Assembly: GCA_023145215.1 (NCBI GenBank)
Contig: JAGLED010000001.1
Span: forward strand, 186,001 to 250,000
Origin: Rhodospirillales bacterium
Lineage (GTDB): Bacteria; Pseudomonadota; Alphaproteobacteria; Rhodospirillales; Casp-alpha2
Length of the DNA: 64,000 bases
Reading direction: 5' to 3'
Positions within the stretch are counted from its first letter, which is position 1. Each line of letters starts with the position of its first letter. Under the pieces are notes generated by a model, which had not been told where the DNA came from, did not search any database, and saw nothing but the letters and a program-made list of their open reading frames with translations. Positions 34,921 through 44,226 of this stretch are shown in pieces. The translations under genes were made by a program, and so were the position numbers.

Positions 34921-35230
34921 CGTCCCGGACCCATTTCAGTTGATCGATGGCGGTCTCGATGTCCGGCTCAGGGTTACACCGAAGGCGTCGCGGGACGCAA
35001 TCGGCGATCTCGTCGCCGACGGGCAAGGAAATGGCGTGATCAAGATTGCCGTCACCGCCGTTCCCGAGAAAGGTAACGCCAACGCTGCGGTCATCAAACT
35101 ACTGGCAAAAGCATGGCGCTTACGCAAGAGCGACATGGAGATCGTGCAGGGCGCGACGGACCGCAACAAGGTACTGCGTATCACCGGCGATGGCCGGGAA
35201 ATTCTGGCGAAGCTTCGGGCGTTCGTGTAA
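34886..35230 (+). CDS. DUF167 (YggU) family protein
   Basis: About 114 residues with the DUF167 core 'VRLRVTPKASRDAIGDL' and 'VTAVPEKGNANAAVIKLLAK' and 'VQGATDRNKVLRI'. The start is uncertain: ATG 34886 overlaps yggT by 35 bases, while TTG 34913 would overlap by only a few and lies closer to the conserved domain. Family function is unknown. Confidence 0.9.
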   Translation: MSSHGSRCALVDVPDPFQLIDGGLDVRLRVTPKASRDAIGDLVADGQGNGVIKIAVTAVPEKGNANAAVIKLLAKAWRLRKSDMEIVQGATDRNKVLRITGDGREILAKLRAFV

Positions 35231-35260
35231 CGAACATCCAGGCTGGGAAGGGAACAGGAA

Positions 35261-36160
35261 ATGAGCGATGCCAAGATTATCGACGGCAAGGCGTTTGCCG
35301 CAGGATTGCGGGAGCAAGTGGCGGCCGAGGTCGCCCGTCTCTCCAAGGCTCACGGCATCAAACCATGCCTGACGGTGATCCTGGTCGGCGAGGACCCGGC
35401 GAGCCAGGTCTACGTCCGCAACAAAGGCACGCAAACCGAAGAAGCTGGCATGACGTCCGTGACGCATCGGCTTGACGCATCGACGCCTGAAGACGAGCTC
35501 TTGGCGCTGATCGAAAGTCTCAACAAAGACCCTGGGTGCAACGGCATTCTGGTGCAGTTGCCGCTGCCGGGTCACATCGACGAAAGCAAGGTGCTCGCGG
35601 CCATCGACCCCGACAAGGACGTGGACGGATTCCACGTCATCAACGTCGGGCGGCTCTGGACGGGTCAGGAGGCCCTTGTCCCCTGCACGCCATACGGCTG
35701 CCTGTTGATGCTGAAGGATCACTTCGGCGGCAATCTCTCCGGCAAGCGCGCCCTGGTGCTCGGCCGCTCCAATATCGTCGGCAAACCAATGGCGGCATTG
35801 TTACTGGGCGAGAGCTGCACGGTATCCATCGCGCACTCGCGCACCCAGGATCTCGCCGAACGCTGCCGAGAAGCGGACATCCTCGTTGCCGCCGTCGGCC
35901 GGCCCGAGATGGTCCAGGGCGACTGGGTCAAGCCCGGTGCCGTGGTGATCGATGTCGGGATCAATCGCGTACCCGCGCCCGAAAAAGGCGAGGGGAAAAC
36001 CAAGCTTGTCGGCGACGTGGATTTCGCCGCGGCGTCGAAGATTGCGTCGGCGATTACCCCGGTCCCGGGTGGTGTGGGGCCGATGACCATTGCCTGCCTG
36101 CTCAGGAATACCGTCGTCGCCGCATGCCTTCAGAACGGCATCGACGCCCCCGATATCTGA
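35261..36160 (+). CDS. folD: Bifunctional methylenetetrahydrofolate dehydrogenase / cyclohydrolase
   Basis: A 299-residue cytosolic enzyme that interconverts 5,10-methylene-, methenyl- and 10-formyl-THF. Signatures: '[20 protein letters not shown]' with the catalytic Tyr and Lys region, '[12 protein letters not shown]', '[13 protein letters not shown]', '[17 protein letters not shown]' for NADP binding, and '[16 protein letters not shown]'. It follows yggT/yggU by 30 bases and may share their transcript. Confidence 0.97.
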   Translation: MSDAKIIDGKAFAAGLREQVAAEVARLSKAHGIKPCLTVILVGEDPASQVYVRNKGTQTEEAGMTSVTHRLDASTPEDELLALIESLNKDPGCNGILVQLPLPGHIDESKVLAAIDPDKDVDGFHVINVGRLWTGQEALVPCTPYGCLLMLKDHFGGNLSGKRALVLGRSNIVGKPMAALLLGESCTVSIAHSRTQDLAERCREADILVAAVGRPEMVQGDWVKPGAVVIDVGINRVPAPEKGEGKTKLVGDVDFAAASKIASAITPVPGGVGPMTIACLLRNTVVAACLQNGIDAPDI

Positions 36161-36174
36161 ACCATACCGGCGTC

Positions 36175-36202
36175 TTTACGCGCGCCGGCAAAGGTCTATA
36201 AT
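36175..36202 (+). promoter_or_regulatory. Sigma-70-type promoter after folD
   Basis: TTTACG (36175-36180) and a perfect TATAAT (36197-36202) are 16 bases apart, 15 bases after the folD stop, predicting a transcript starting near 36209. Confidence 0.55.
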
Positions 36203-36208
36203 TTTCTG

Positions 36209-36340
36209 GCCTATCCAAGTGCGGCTTGGGTTCCGCCGGTTTTCGCCGGGCCTGGACCGAGCGCCGTTATGAGCCGATTACGGCGGACACCCGAGGACTA
36301 AAAGCCTAGAGGGGTTGGAGGGGCGTGCTGGTGCACGCCT
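36209..36340 (+). ncRNA. Candidate structured RNA or mRNA leader before the EamA gene
   Basis: Downstream of the promoter there is no good coding frame, but several helices: CCTATCCAA (36210-36218) pairs with TTGGAGGGG (36315-36323) at eight of nine positions, enclosing a hairpin CGCCGT/ACGGCG (36262-36285), a CCGG/CCGG hairpin with TTTTCG loop, and followed by a perfect GGCGTGC/GCACGCC stem (36322-36339). No T-run follows, so it is more likely a leader than a free RNA. I could not match it to a known riboswitch, 6S RNA or SRP RNA by eye. Confidence 0.4.
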
Positions 36341-36366
36341 TCGAACAACAGACCTCAGGGATCGTC

Positions 36367-37224
36367 ATGACCTTAACCGCATTCTTCCTCGTCCTCGCCG
36401 CCGCATTCTGTCATGCGACATGGAACTTCTTCGTCAAGCGCCTGAACGGCGGCGCCGAACTGGCATGGCTGCTGTCGATTGTCGCGAGCGTCCTATACAT
36501 GCCGGTCACGCTGTACGTGATCGTCGTCGACAGGCCGACGTTCGGATGGCTCGAGGTCGGGTTCATCGTCGGCAGCGCGGCGATTCACCTGGGCTACTTC
36601 CTTTTGCTGCAGGCAGGTTACCGAAACGGCGATCTGTCGCTTGTCTACCCCACCGCCCGTGCGACGGGCCCTTTGCTCTCGGTGACCCTGGCCGTCGTAT
36701 TACTTGGCGAGAACGTCTCGCTGCAGCTCGCACTGGGTGCGGCCATTATCATCTTTGGCGTTGTCAGCCTGACCGGGGGATTTTCAAAACGTCCCGACAA
36801 CTTCCGCACGTCGTTGATGTTCGGAATCGGTTCCGGCACGTTCATCGGCTGCTACACGGTTTGGGATGCGTACGCGGTATCGACCGTGATGATCTCGCCG
36901 CTGATCCTGGAAATCACCGGCATGGTCTGCCGCGCCGTGATGTTGACGCCTGTCGGGATCAGACGACTTGAGCTCGTCAAGACGTTCTGGAAAGAACAAA
37001 AGCTGGGCATCTTGGTGATCGCTACCGTTAGTCCCCTTGCGTACCTGCTTGTTCTTTACGCCATGACGTTCACGCCGGTCGTTTATGTCGCGCCGCTGCG
37101 CGAAAGCAGTGTCTTGTTGACCGTTCTGATGGGGAGCATCCTGCTGCGCGAAGGCGATCTCAAACGCCGCCTCGGTTGGGCGCTTGTCATCATGGTCGGC
37201 GTCACGCTGTTGGCGACGGCGTAA
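36367..37224 (+). CDS. EamA-family (DMT) transporter
   Basis: A 285-residue inner-membrane protein with ten predicted helices in two EamA repeats. Features include 'FCHATWNFFVKRL' near the start and 'SLVYPTARATGPLLSVTLAV' and 'VYVAPLRESSVLLTVLMGSI' at the ends of the two repeats. ATG 36367 is chosen because it begins directly with the first helix. Likely a metabolite exporter or importer; substrate unknown. It abuts the MFS gene tail to tail with no gap. Confidence 0.9.
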   Translation: MTLTAFFLVLAAAFCHATWNFFVKRLNGGAELAWLLSIVASVLYMPVTLYVIVVDRPTFGWLEVGFIVGSAAIHLGYFLLLQAGYRNGDLSLVYPTARATGPLLSVTLAVVLLGENVSLQLALGAAIIIFGVVSLTGGFSKRPDNFRTSLMFGIGSGTFIGCYTVWDAYAVSTVMISPLILEITGMVCRAVMLTPVGIRRLELVKTFWKEQKLGILVIATVSPLAYLLVLYAMTFTPVVYVAPLRESSVLLTVLMGSILLREGDLKRRLGWALVIMVGVTLLATA

Positions 37225-38448
37225 TCATCTTCGTCCGCCGGCAAGCTTCGTGCTTGCCGGGTCGGCGCGCAGCAAAGCCATCGCGACGACACCAAGTGCC
37301 GGGCCGATGGCAAGCGGCGCCATCGCCCATTGCCATCCGACCGCGTCGGCAAACACCGGCAACGCGTGTATGGTGATCAACGTGAGCGAAAAGCCAACCG
37401 ATGTCTGTATCGTCAACATGGTGCCGACATAGCGCGGATCGGCGAGTTCGATCACGCACGATGAGAACTGCGCCGAATCGGTGACCACCGTCGCCCCCCA
37501 GATCAGGCAGATCAGCACCATGACCGCCGGCACACCGCCGTAAAAGAAGCCGACCGTCGCCGCGCATGTTCCGCTGATCGCCATCGCGCCGATGGTGAGT
37601 GTCGTGCGCCCCATACGGTCGGCGAAGGCGCCCCCCAACATGGATCCGACGCCCCCTGACGCGATGATCAGGAACGTTGCCGCCCCAGCCCAGAAGATCG
37701 GGTTGCGCATGCCGCTCTCGGTGAAGCTGGCCGCCAGATAGAACCCGATCCAGCCCCACATGGCATACAGCTCCCACATGTGACCGAGATATCCCAGATT
37801 CGCCAGTCTAAGCGGGCGATTGCGCCATGCCTCCAGCATCGCATGCGGGTTGAACGGCGCCGCAGCCCCCAGGCCCGGCCCGGGCCGGCATTGCAGGATC
37901 AATAACGCCGACAAACCTGCCGCCATGGACGCCGCGATCATCGTGAACCGCCAATCCACCCCGCCCGCAACATTAAAAAGATGGGGCAGCGCGGATCCCA
38001 GCGTCAACGCACCGACCAAAAGTCCGACCAGAAATCCGGTATCGCCGCGCGACCAAGACGACGCCAGTTTCATACCGACGGGATAGATACCCGCCATGCA
38101 CACGCCGGTGATGAACCGAAGCACAATGACGAGAAACGAGTTCGGGTCGATACCGAGAACCGCGGCGTTGGCCGCCGCCGCGACGATGGCGGAAATCGCG
38201 AAAAGACGTGTCGGTGGCATTCGGTCGGGTAGCGTCAGCAAGGCGCTCACGAGAGTCCCTGCGACAAAACCGATCGAGACCGCGCTTGTATAAAGAGAGG
38301 CCTGCACGTCCGAAATGCCGGCTTCGACCTTCAGCTGGGGGACGATCGCACTCGCGGAAAACCAAAGCGACAAGGCCGAGACTTCCGCCAATGCCAGCAG
38401 CATCAACGAACGTCGCTTTTCGGCGTGGTCGAATTCATCATCAGCCAT
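37225..38448 (-). CDS. MFS transporter
   Basis: A 407-residue protein with twelve hydrophobic segments. The loop 2-3 motif is weak ('LPDRMPP'), while 'GICMAGIYPVGMKLASSW'-like 'RFITGVCMAGIYPVGMKLAS' and 'GGAFADRMGRTTLTIGAMAI' mark the first and second halves. Drug or metabolite export is possible but not shown by sequence. Confidence 0.9.
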   Translation of the reverse strand: MADDEFDHAEKRRSLMLLALAEVSALSLWFSASAIVPQLKVEAGISDVQASLYTSAVSIGFVAGTLVSALLTLPDRMPPTRLFAISAIVAAAANAAVLGIDPNSFLVIVLRFITGVCMAGIYPVGMKLASSWSRGDTGFLVGLLVGALTLGSALPHLFNVAGGVDWRFTMIAASMAAGLSALLILQCRPGPGLGAAAPFNPHAMLEAWRNRPLRLANLGYLGHMWELYAMWGWIGFYLAASFTESGMRNPIFWAGAATFLIIASGGVGSMLGGAFADRMGRTTLTIGAMAISGTCAATVGFFYGGVPAVMVLICLIWGATVVTDSAQFSSCVIELADPRYVGTMLTIQTSVGFSLTLITIHALPVFADAVGWQWAMAPLAIGPALGVVAMALLRADPASTKLAGGRR

Positions 38449-38541
38449 TGAATGGCTTTAGAGCAATTACGGGGATGCGCCAAGCTCATGTCCCTTGCGA
38501 CCCCCTTGGCGTCAGCCGCAATAGGGTGTAAACCCCGCGCC

Positions 38542-39648
38542 ATGACGAGCATGGAAACCGACGAACGTATCGATCTGGTGGGGCTGAGCCGCGAGGAACT
38601 CGTGGATGAACTTGCGCGCCTGGGCGAAAAACCGTTCCGCGCCAAACAACTCTGGCACTGGATCTATCATCAGGGCGAAACAGATTTCGCCGAGATGACG
38701 ACGCTGTCGAAGGATTTTCGCGTCAAGCTCGCGGCGACTCACAAGGTGTCCCGCCCGGGCGTCGCCACCGAGCAGACGTCCATCGACGGCACCCGCAAAT
38801 GGCTGTTCCGCCTTGCCGACGGCAAGGAAGTTGAAACCGTGCATATTCCCGAAGAAGACCGGGGGGCGGTTTGTGTTTCCAGCCAGGTCGGCTGCACCCT
38901 CGCGTGTAAGTTCTGTCACACCGGCACCCAGCCGATGGTGCGCAACCTGACGGCGGGAGAGATCGTCGGGCAGTTCATGGCGGCGCGTGACAGTTACGGC
39001 GAGTGGCCGTCGCCCAGCGATGGAAATCGAAACCTTTCGAACATCGTGATGATGGGGATGGGCGAGCCGCTCTTTAATTACGAGAACGTCGCCAAGGCGT
39101 TGACCATCGTGATGGACGGTGACGGCATCGCACTCTCCAAACGCCGGATTACACTCTCGACATCCGGGATCGTGCCGGAGATCGAACGGTGCGGCGCCGA
39201 ATTGGGCGTCAATCTCGCCATTAGCCTCCACGCTGTCCGGGACGACCTGCGCGACGAACTGGTTCCCATCAACAAGAAATGGCCGATCGCCGAATTGCTG
39301 GATGCATGCCGGCGATACCCGACGTCGTCCAACGCCCGGCGCATCACGTTCGAGTATGTCATGCTGAAGGGCGTCAACGATTCCGACGCCGATGCCCACG
39401 AACTCGTCCGGATGCTGAAGGGCATTCCGGCCAAGATCAACCTGATCCCGTTCAATCCATGGCCCGGCGCGGTGTTCGAGTGTTCGTCCAACAACCGCAT
39501 TCACCGGTTTGCCGAGATCGTCAACGAAGCCGGTTATTCGTCGCCGGTGCGCACCCCGCGCGGCCGCGACATCATGGCCGCCTGCGGGCAACTCAAATCC
39601 GCATCCGAGCGGGCGCGAAAATTCTCCGAGCGCGCGCAAACCGCCTGA
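38542..39648 (+). CDS. rlmN: Dual-specificity 23S rRNA/tRNA adenine-C2 methyltransferase RlmN
   Basis: A 368-residue radical-SAM enzyme that methylates A2503 of 23S rRNA and A37 of some tRNAs. The Fe-S motif CxxxCxxC is C118, C122 and C125 ('[12 protein letters not shown]'); '[15 protein letters not shown]' and '[18 protein letters not shown]' are family hallmarks, and the acceptor Cys is in 'MAACGQL'. ATG 38542 is used; a further in-frame ATG lies three codons on. Confidence 0.97.
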   Translation: MTSMETDERIDLVGLSREELVDELARLGEKPFRAKQLWHWIYHQGETDFAEMTTLSKDFRVKLAATHKVSRPGVATEQTSIDGTRKWLFRLADGKEVETVHIPEEDRGAVCVSSQVGCTLACKFCHTGTQPMVRNLTAGEIVGQFMAARDSYGEWPSPSDGNRNLSNIVMMGMGEPLFNYENVAKALTIVMDGDGIALSKRRITLSTSGIVPEIERCGAELGVNLAISLHAVRDDLRDELVPINKKWPIAELLDACRRYPTSSNARRITFEYVMLKGVNDSDADAHELVRMLKGIPAKINLIPFNPWPGAVFECSSNNRIHRFAEIVNEAGYSSPVRTPRGRDIMAACGQLKSASERARKFSERAQTA

Positions 39649-39711
39649 ACCACGCTGTTTGGTATTGAATTTGCTTCTCTTCCTCTGACGACCAGAAGAG
39701 GAGCCGCCGTC

Positions 39712-40191
39712 ATGTTCGATAAAACCCAGCCCGCCGCGGCGTCCGCCGCCAACCTTCCGGATGCCATGTCCGGCAAATTCAAAAAACCGGAACTAGACAA
39801 GGAACCCGCCTGGAAAAGCGCATTCAGGCAGACTCTGGAAGAAATACGGGACAAGGGCTTCAGCGCATACGCGGAAGAAATCAACGAGAAGAAGCTTGAA
39901 GAGCTTCGCGAAAAAATTCTTGCCGCAATGGGACTTAGCGAGGACGACCTTGAAAACATGAGCTCTGAGCAACGCGGGAAGATCGAGAAGATGATTGCGC
40001 TCGAGATTCAAAAACGCCTCGCCGCGGAGGACGCGCTCGAGAACGGCAAAAAGGGCGTGGACGCGTCAGGGGACGGTCTTGCCGAACAGATTCGTTCAGC
40101 GCCGAACGGCCTTGGCGCCGGTGTACTGCTGATGCAGCAAGTCGATCCTCAACCGGCGCGGACGACGGAAAAAGAAGACGGGGCCGGGTAA
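39712..40191 (+). CDS. Hypothetical protein, helical and charged
   Basis: A 159-residue hydrophilic protein, mostly helical ('EEINEKKLEELREKILAAMG', 'LSEDDLENMSSEQRGKIEKM'), with no signal peptide or membrane helix. AGAGGAG lies upstream of the ATG. It sits between rlmN and a DUF427 gene in the same direction. Not recognised. Confidence 0.75.
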   Translation: MFDKTQPAAASAANLPDAMSGKFKKPELDKEPAWKSAFRQTLEEIRDKGFSAYAEEINEKKLEELREKILAAMGLSEDDLENMSSEQRGKIEKMIALEIQKRLAAEDALENGKKGVDASGDGLAEQIRSAPNGLGAGVLLMQQVDPQPARTTEKEDGAG

Positions 40192-40294
40192 TTTCTGCCT
40201 ACTGCCCGGCATAAATATTACGGATTCTTTGCGAAACGCGGGAATCCGGCGTATTACTTTTGGTGGTGTTGTATCAGAACGACGTAGGCGGGAC

Positions 40295-40651
40295 GTGAAC
40301 TTTCAACCTTCCCCTTCCGACGCGATCAGCGTGTCTTTCAGCCGCGAGCCGGTCACGGTGCGTCTTGGCGAAACCGTATTGGTGGAAACCGATGCGGCGA
40401 TCATTCTCCACGAACCGGGACATCCGGATCGCCACTATTTTCCGCGCATCGATGTGAAGATGGGGTTCCTCAAACCGTCCGAGAAATCGACAGTCTGCCC
40501 GCATAAGGGGACGGCGTCATACTTCGATATCGAGGCCAAGGGCATCCACCGGACCAACGCCGCGTGGTCCTATCCGGCCGCGAAGTTGGGCGTTGCCGAA
40601 ATCGGCGGATATATCGCGTTTTATGACGACCCCGATATCAGCATTTCCTGA
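40295..40651 (+). CDS. DUF427 domain protein
   Basis: A 118-residue protein starting at GTG 40295. The DUF427 core is 'VRLGETVLVETDAAIILHEP', 'HYFPRIDVKMGFL' and 'CPHKGTASYFDI' with 'WSYPA'. Family members form a beta-barrel of unknown function. The frame opens earlier at 40229, but that stretch has unusual composition. Confidence 0.9.
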   Translation: MNFQPSPSDAISVSFSREPVTVRLGETVLVETDAAIILHEPGHPDRHYFPRIDVKMGFLKPSEKSTVCPHKGTASYFDIEAKGIHRTNAAWSYPAAKLGVAEIGGYIAFYDDPDISIS

Positions 40652-40730
40652 CGTCTTTCCCTTTAAGCTTTTCTAAAGATCGGCGCGTGTTCAATGGCCT
40701 CATCGTTCATGTGAGGGGGAACCGACACCG

Positions 40731-40985
40731 ATGCTCCTGGACCCTGCGACGTTTGAGAAGTTGGCCGAACGGCTGAGCGGCGATGCGAATGCGGTGAAGG
40801 CCGCAACGGCCGGCATGCCACAGTTGCCTGACGACGATACGATGCAACCGATCCCGCCGGAGCGTGCGCAGGTACTGCTGTCGTTCGGTTTGACGGACCG
40901 GGATCTCGATTTCATGGGCGACGAACAACGCGCCATGGTTGACGAGGTCGTCGACCGGGTTCTTGCCGTTCAATCGCTGGCCTGA
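40731..40985 (+). CDS. Hypothetical 84-residue protein
   Basis: A small acidic protein ('[20 protein letters not shown]', '[20 protein letters not shown]') with no membrane segment. It lies in the argG upstream region, 91 bases before the argG start, in the same direction. Family not recognised. A run of G with GAGG precedes the ATG. Confidence 0.6.
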   Translation: MLLDPATFEKLAERLSGDANAVKAATAGMPQLPDDDTMQPIPPERAQVLLSFGLTDRDLDFMGDEQRAMVDEVVDRVLAVQSLA

Positions 40986-41076
40986 ACAAGCGACACCCCC
41001 GATCCCGCTTTACGAAGCGCCGCGGATCAATATACTGCGCCCGCTTTTCCAACATCGGACCCGAGAGCGCACGCGC

Positions 41077-42282
41077 ATGTCTAATGAAGTCAAGAAAGTC
41101 GTCCTTGCCTATTCCGGCGGCCTCGATACCTCCGTCATCCTGAAATGGCTCAAGGATACCTACAACTGCGAGGTCGTGACCTTCACTGCCGACCTTGGTC
41201 AGGGCGAGGAAGTCGAGCCGGCGCGCAAGAAGGCCGAGATGCTTGGCATCAAGGAAATTTATATCGAGGATCTGCGCGAAGAGTTCGTCCGGGACTATGT
41301 CTTTCCGATGTTCCGGTCGGGTGCGATCTACGAAGGTACGTACCTTCTTGGCACCTCCATCGCGCGCCCGCTGATCGCCAAACGCCAGATCGAGATTGCA
41401 CGTGAAACCGGCGCCGACGCCGTTTCCCACGGTGCGACCGGCAAGGGCAACGACCAGGTCCGCTTCGAACTCGGCTATTACGCCCTTGAGCCCAATATCA
41501 AGATCATCGCCCCCTGGCGCGAATGGGATTTGACCAGCCGAACCAAGCTCATCGAATACGCGGAAAAGAACCAAATCCCGGTCCCGAAAGACAAGCGGGG
41601 CGAAGCGCCGTTCAGCCAGGATGCCAACCTTCTGCATATCTCATCCGAGGGGAAAATCCTCGAAGATCCCTGGGTGGAGCCGGACTACGACCTGATCCTG
41701 TCGCGCATGGTCACTCCGATGGCGGCACCCGATACCCCGGAAGAGATCACCATCGACTTCGAAAAGGGCGATCCGGTTGCGGTCAACGGTGAGAAGATGA
41801 CCCCGGCGACGTTGCTGGCGAAGCTCAACGAGATGGGCGGACGTAACGGCGTCGGTTGCATTGACATCGTCGAGAACCGTTTCATCGGCATGAAATCCCG
41901 GGGCGTTTATGAAACACCAGGCGGAACGGTCCTGTTCCACGCGCATCGCGCCATGGAGAGCATCACCCTCGAAAAGGGTGCCATGCACACCAAGGACGAG
42001 TTGATGCCGCGCTATGCGGAATTGCTCTACAACGGGTTCTGGTTCGCCCCCGAGCGGGAGATGCTGCAGGCCGCCATCGACAAGGCGTCCGAACGCGTCA
42101 ACGGGACCGTTCGCCTCAAACTCTACAAAGGCAACGTGATCGTCACCGGCCGCAAGTCGCCGAATTCGCTTTATGACGAAGCGATGGTGACGTTTGAAGA
42201 AGACGATGTTTACGACCAGCGAGACGCGGCAGGCTTCATCCGCCTGAATGCCCTGCGGCTGCGGCTACTCGGCAGAAAGTAA
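41077..42282 (+). CDS. argG: Argininosuccinate synthase
   Basis: A 401-residue cytosolic enzyme that joins citrulline and aspartate with ATP in arginine synthesis. The N-type ATP pyrophosphatase P-loop is '[12 protein letters not shown]', followed by '[16 protein letters not shown]' and '[19 protein letters not shown]'. ATG 41077 is the standard start; the frame extends back to 40939 across the small gene before it. No argH is nearby. Confidence 0.97.
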   Translation: MSNEVKKVVLAYSGGLDTSVILKWLKDTYNCEVVTFTADLGQGEEVEPARKKAEMLGIKEIYIEDLREEFVRDYVFPMFRSGAIYEGTYLLGTSIARPLIAKRQIEIARETGADAVSHGATGKGNDQVRFELGYYALEPNIKIIAPWREWDLTSRTKLIEYAEKNQIPVPKDKRGEAPFSQDANLLHISSEGKILEDPWVEPDYDLILSRMVTPMAAPDTPEEITIDFEKGDPVAVNGEKMTPATLLAKLNEMGGRNGVGCIDIVENRFIGMKSRGVYETPGGTVLFHAHRAMESITLEKGAMHTKDELMPRYAELLYNGFWFAPEREMLQAAIDKASERVNGTVRLKLYKGNVIVTGRKSPNSLYDEAMVTFEEDDVYDQRDAAGFIRLNALRLRLLGRK

Positions 42283-42377
42283 CCCTGCTTCGGAGCGTTT
42301 CAGCTGGATTAGCCGGCCAAACAGCCCGGAATGCGCCACTTCAGCGATATAAGTTGACCGTTAAACCTATTTTTTGC

Positions 42378-42394
42378 ATGGTTATGTTAACCAT
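42378..42394. promoter_or_regulatory. Perfect palindrome ATGGTTA-TGT-TAACCAT
   Basis: A 17-bp perfect dyad with 3-base centre ends 19 bases before the start of the small membrane-protein gene, next to an A/T stretch (ATATAAAAA). It may be an operator or, in RNA, a small hairpin. Confidence 0.4.
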
Positions 42395-42413
42395 ATAAAA
42401 AGGGGGCGCGGAA

Positions 42414-42623
42414 ATGGCTGCTTTGAAAGTTATACTTTATTTTCTGTCCGGGTTCTGCGTCATCGCCGGGGCGATTTGCGTCGGAATTTTCTTCCATAAC
42501 GGCTCGATACAGGCACTGGGCAGCGGGGCCATGCTCGGCTGCATCGGCCTCGCCGGCCTTCTTCTGTCGATCTTCTTCGAACCGATTGTACGTGCTTTCA
42601 GGGACGAACGCGCCCGCAGCTGA
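42414..42623 (+). CDS. Small two-helix membrane protein
   Basis: A 69-residue protein with two hydrophobic helices (about residues 6-27 and 36-54) and a charged tail 'RAFRDERARS'. GGGGGCGCGGAA precedes the ATG. It converges on the DUF4143-type ATPase with seven bases between stops. Family not recognised. Confidence 0.6.
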   Translation: MAALKVILYFLSGFCVIAGAICVGIFFHNGSIQALGSGAMLGCIGLAGLLLSIFFEPIVRAFRDERARS

Positions 42624-42630
42624 CGCCGGC

Positions 42631-44067
42631 TCAGCCGTGGAACGACCGTAGCGTCGGATCCCGCTCAATCCAGTAGGTATAGAGCGCCACCGGCGCGAGC
42701 GTCAGATCGACGCCCTTCATCGCCGCGTTGCGCGCCACACTGCCGGTCAGCACATAGGTGGTCGCCGCCTGATTGTTCTCGCGCACGAAATTGACCATCT
42801 GCTCCGGCCGCGTATCGGTCCGCACGTATGCGTTGGCCCAATCCAGGTCATAGACATGATCCGGCTTCCCCGTTTCGGGGTGAAGGGTCAGCAAATCGAC
42901 AGCCCCACCGCGCCAGCTCGCGTAGTAAAGATTCTCGATCGCCTTAGACCCAAGCCATTGCGAAACCAGCGCCGTCTCCGCGAGACGTTGAAAGAACTGG
43001 TCCGACGGCGGCACCGGCGCGAACAAGGCGGCATACAGGGACGGGCTGGTCAGGTAGACCTTGAAGAACACCTGGCGCTGGAACGTTTTGGCGTCCCGGT
43101 CGACCCGATTGATCCGCCGGATCAGGAATGCCTGTTCCAGATAGTCGAGATATTTGCGCAACGTGTTCTTGGCGATACCGGTCGCTTTCGCCAGATCGTC
43201 CATCGACACTTCCCGCGCCGTGTTGAAGGCAAGCAGGCCGAACAACCGGTTCAGTTCCTGCGGATCGTTAACGCCGGCCAGCGACGCGAGGTCCTTGTGC
43301 AACACCCGGTCGGCGACCCCGTCGCGGACAAATGCGGGGGCCGGCACTCCGTCCTTGCCGCTGAGTATCCCCTCCAAAAACCCGCCGAAATTAACGTAAC
43401 GGTGGAATTCCTGATTGAGCGCCGGTAACCCGTTCGGCGCCAGTGTCATCGCGCCGCCATCACCGTCTTTACCGTCACCGCCGAACAGTTTCTCTTCGGT
43501 CCCGCGAAACCGGAGAAACTCGAGGAACGTCAATGGCGGCAGAACGAACACCTCCATCCTGCCATCCATGACACTGGTGCCGCTGACGATGGAGGGCGAT
43601 GCCGATGAGACCGCGCCGACGATCTTGGCCCGTGGGCGCATTTCCGACAGGCGCAACAACTGCTTTTCCCAATCCCGGGCGTACTGCACCTCGTCGAAGA
43701 AAATATAGATCTCTGCGTCGGGGCCGTGGCGGTAGCGGCGGCAAAACATCTCAAACAGGATTGCAAGATCGGCCGCCGTATAGCTCGGCGTCGTCAGTGA
43801 GCAGTAAAGGATGCTGGTCGACTTGACGCCCTGCTCGACAAGCTGCGCCACCATTTGGCGCATCATTACCGTCTTGCCGGCACGGAGCGGCCCGGCCAGG
43901 ACGTTCACCCGGCTTGTCCCGGACGTCATCACCCGGTCATAGAACGCCGGAAAGAAAGCGCGTTTCGGCGGATTCTTGAAGGCGACCCGGGTCGAGTCCT
44001 TGAATTCCCACCATGGATTGTCGAAGGCGAGTCGATGAAAAAGGTCGTTGTCGGTGATGGTATGCAT
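42631..44067 (-). CDS. AAA ATPase with DUF4143-like C-terminus
   Basis: A 478-residue ATP-binding protein. The P-loop is 'AGPLRAGKTVMMRQMV' (about residue 60) and Walker B 'IYIFFDEVQYARDWEKQLLR' lies near 115-125. The C-terminal half has a winged-helix stretch 'ATGIAKNTLRKYLDYLEQAF' and a DUF4143-type 'AETALVSQWLG', typical of the AAA_14/DUF4143 group, often linked to mobile or defence islands. Here it is a single gene among housekeeping genes. Function is unknown. Confidence 0.88.
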   Translation of the reverse strand: MHTITDNDLFHRLAFDNPWWEFKDSTRVAFKNPPKRAFFPAFYDRVMTSGTSRVNVLAGPLRAGKTVMMRQMVAQLVEQGVKSTSILYCSLTTPSYTAADLAILFEMFCRRYRHGPDAEIYIFFDEVQYARDWEKQLLRLSEMRPRAKIVGAVSSASPSIVSGTSVMDGRMEVFVLPPLTFLEFLRFRGTEEKLFGGDGKDGDGGAMTLAPNGLPALNQEFHRYVNFGGFLEGILSGKDGVPAPAFVRDGVADRVLHKDLASLAGVNDPQELNRLFGLLAFNTAREVSMDDLAKATGIAKNTLRKYLDYLEQAFLIRRINRVDRDAKTFQRQVFFKVYLTSPSLYAALFAPVPPSDQFFQRLAETALVSQWLGSKAIENLYYASWRGGAVDLLTLHPETGKPDHVYDLDWANAYVRTDTRPEQMVNFVRENNQAATTYVLTGSVARNAAMKGVDLTLAPVALYTYWIERDPTLRSFHG

Positions 44068-44142
44068 GGGTCCCCGTTCTCATACCTGCCGACGGCTACA
44101 CTCTGAGCCCGCGTTGGTCCGGGACCCGTCTCACGCAATGAT

Positions 44143-44185
44143 GGTCAATCACGTGATCTTATTATATTAGATCGAAGAATTGACC
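44143..44185. promoter_or_regulatory. 43-bp nested dyad centred on a TATAAT, upstream of the ATPase gene
   Basis: Arms GGTCAAT (44143-44149) / ATTGACC (44179-44185) and inside them GATCT (44155-44159) / AGATC (44169-44173) share one centre at 44164. The minus-strand TATAAT (44166-44161) lies at that centre and would serve the ATPase gene. No good -35 is found 15-19 bases from it. This looks like a regulated promoter. Confidence 0.45.
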
Positions 44186-44226
44186 TTATTTGGCGATGCT
44201 GTCAAGTGCTTATTACGCAAGGGTTT

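Noticed and set aside
36209..36340. Assignment of the 36.2-kb RNA as 6S RNA, SRP RNA or a known folate-linked riboswitch
   Set aside because: None of the diagnostic sequences (SRP GGAAGCAG-type loop, RNase P GAGGAAAGTCC-type core, THF or ZTP riboswitch motifs) is present; the 6S option could not be supported by a convincing fold.
38512..39639. 375-codon antisense frame opposite rlmN
   Set aside because: Shadow of a clear radical-SAM gene.
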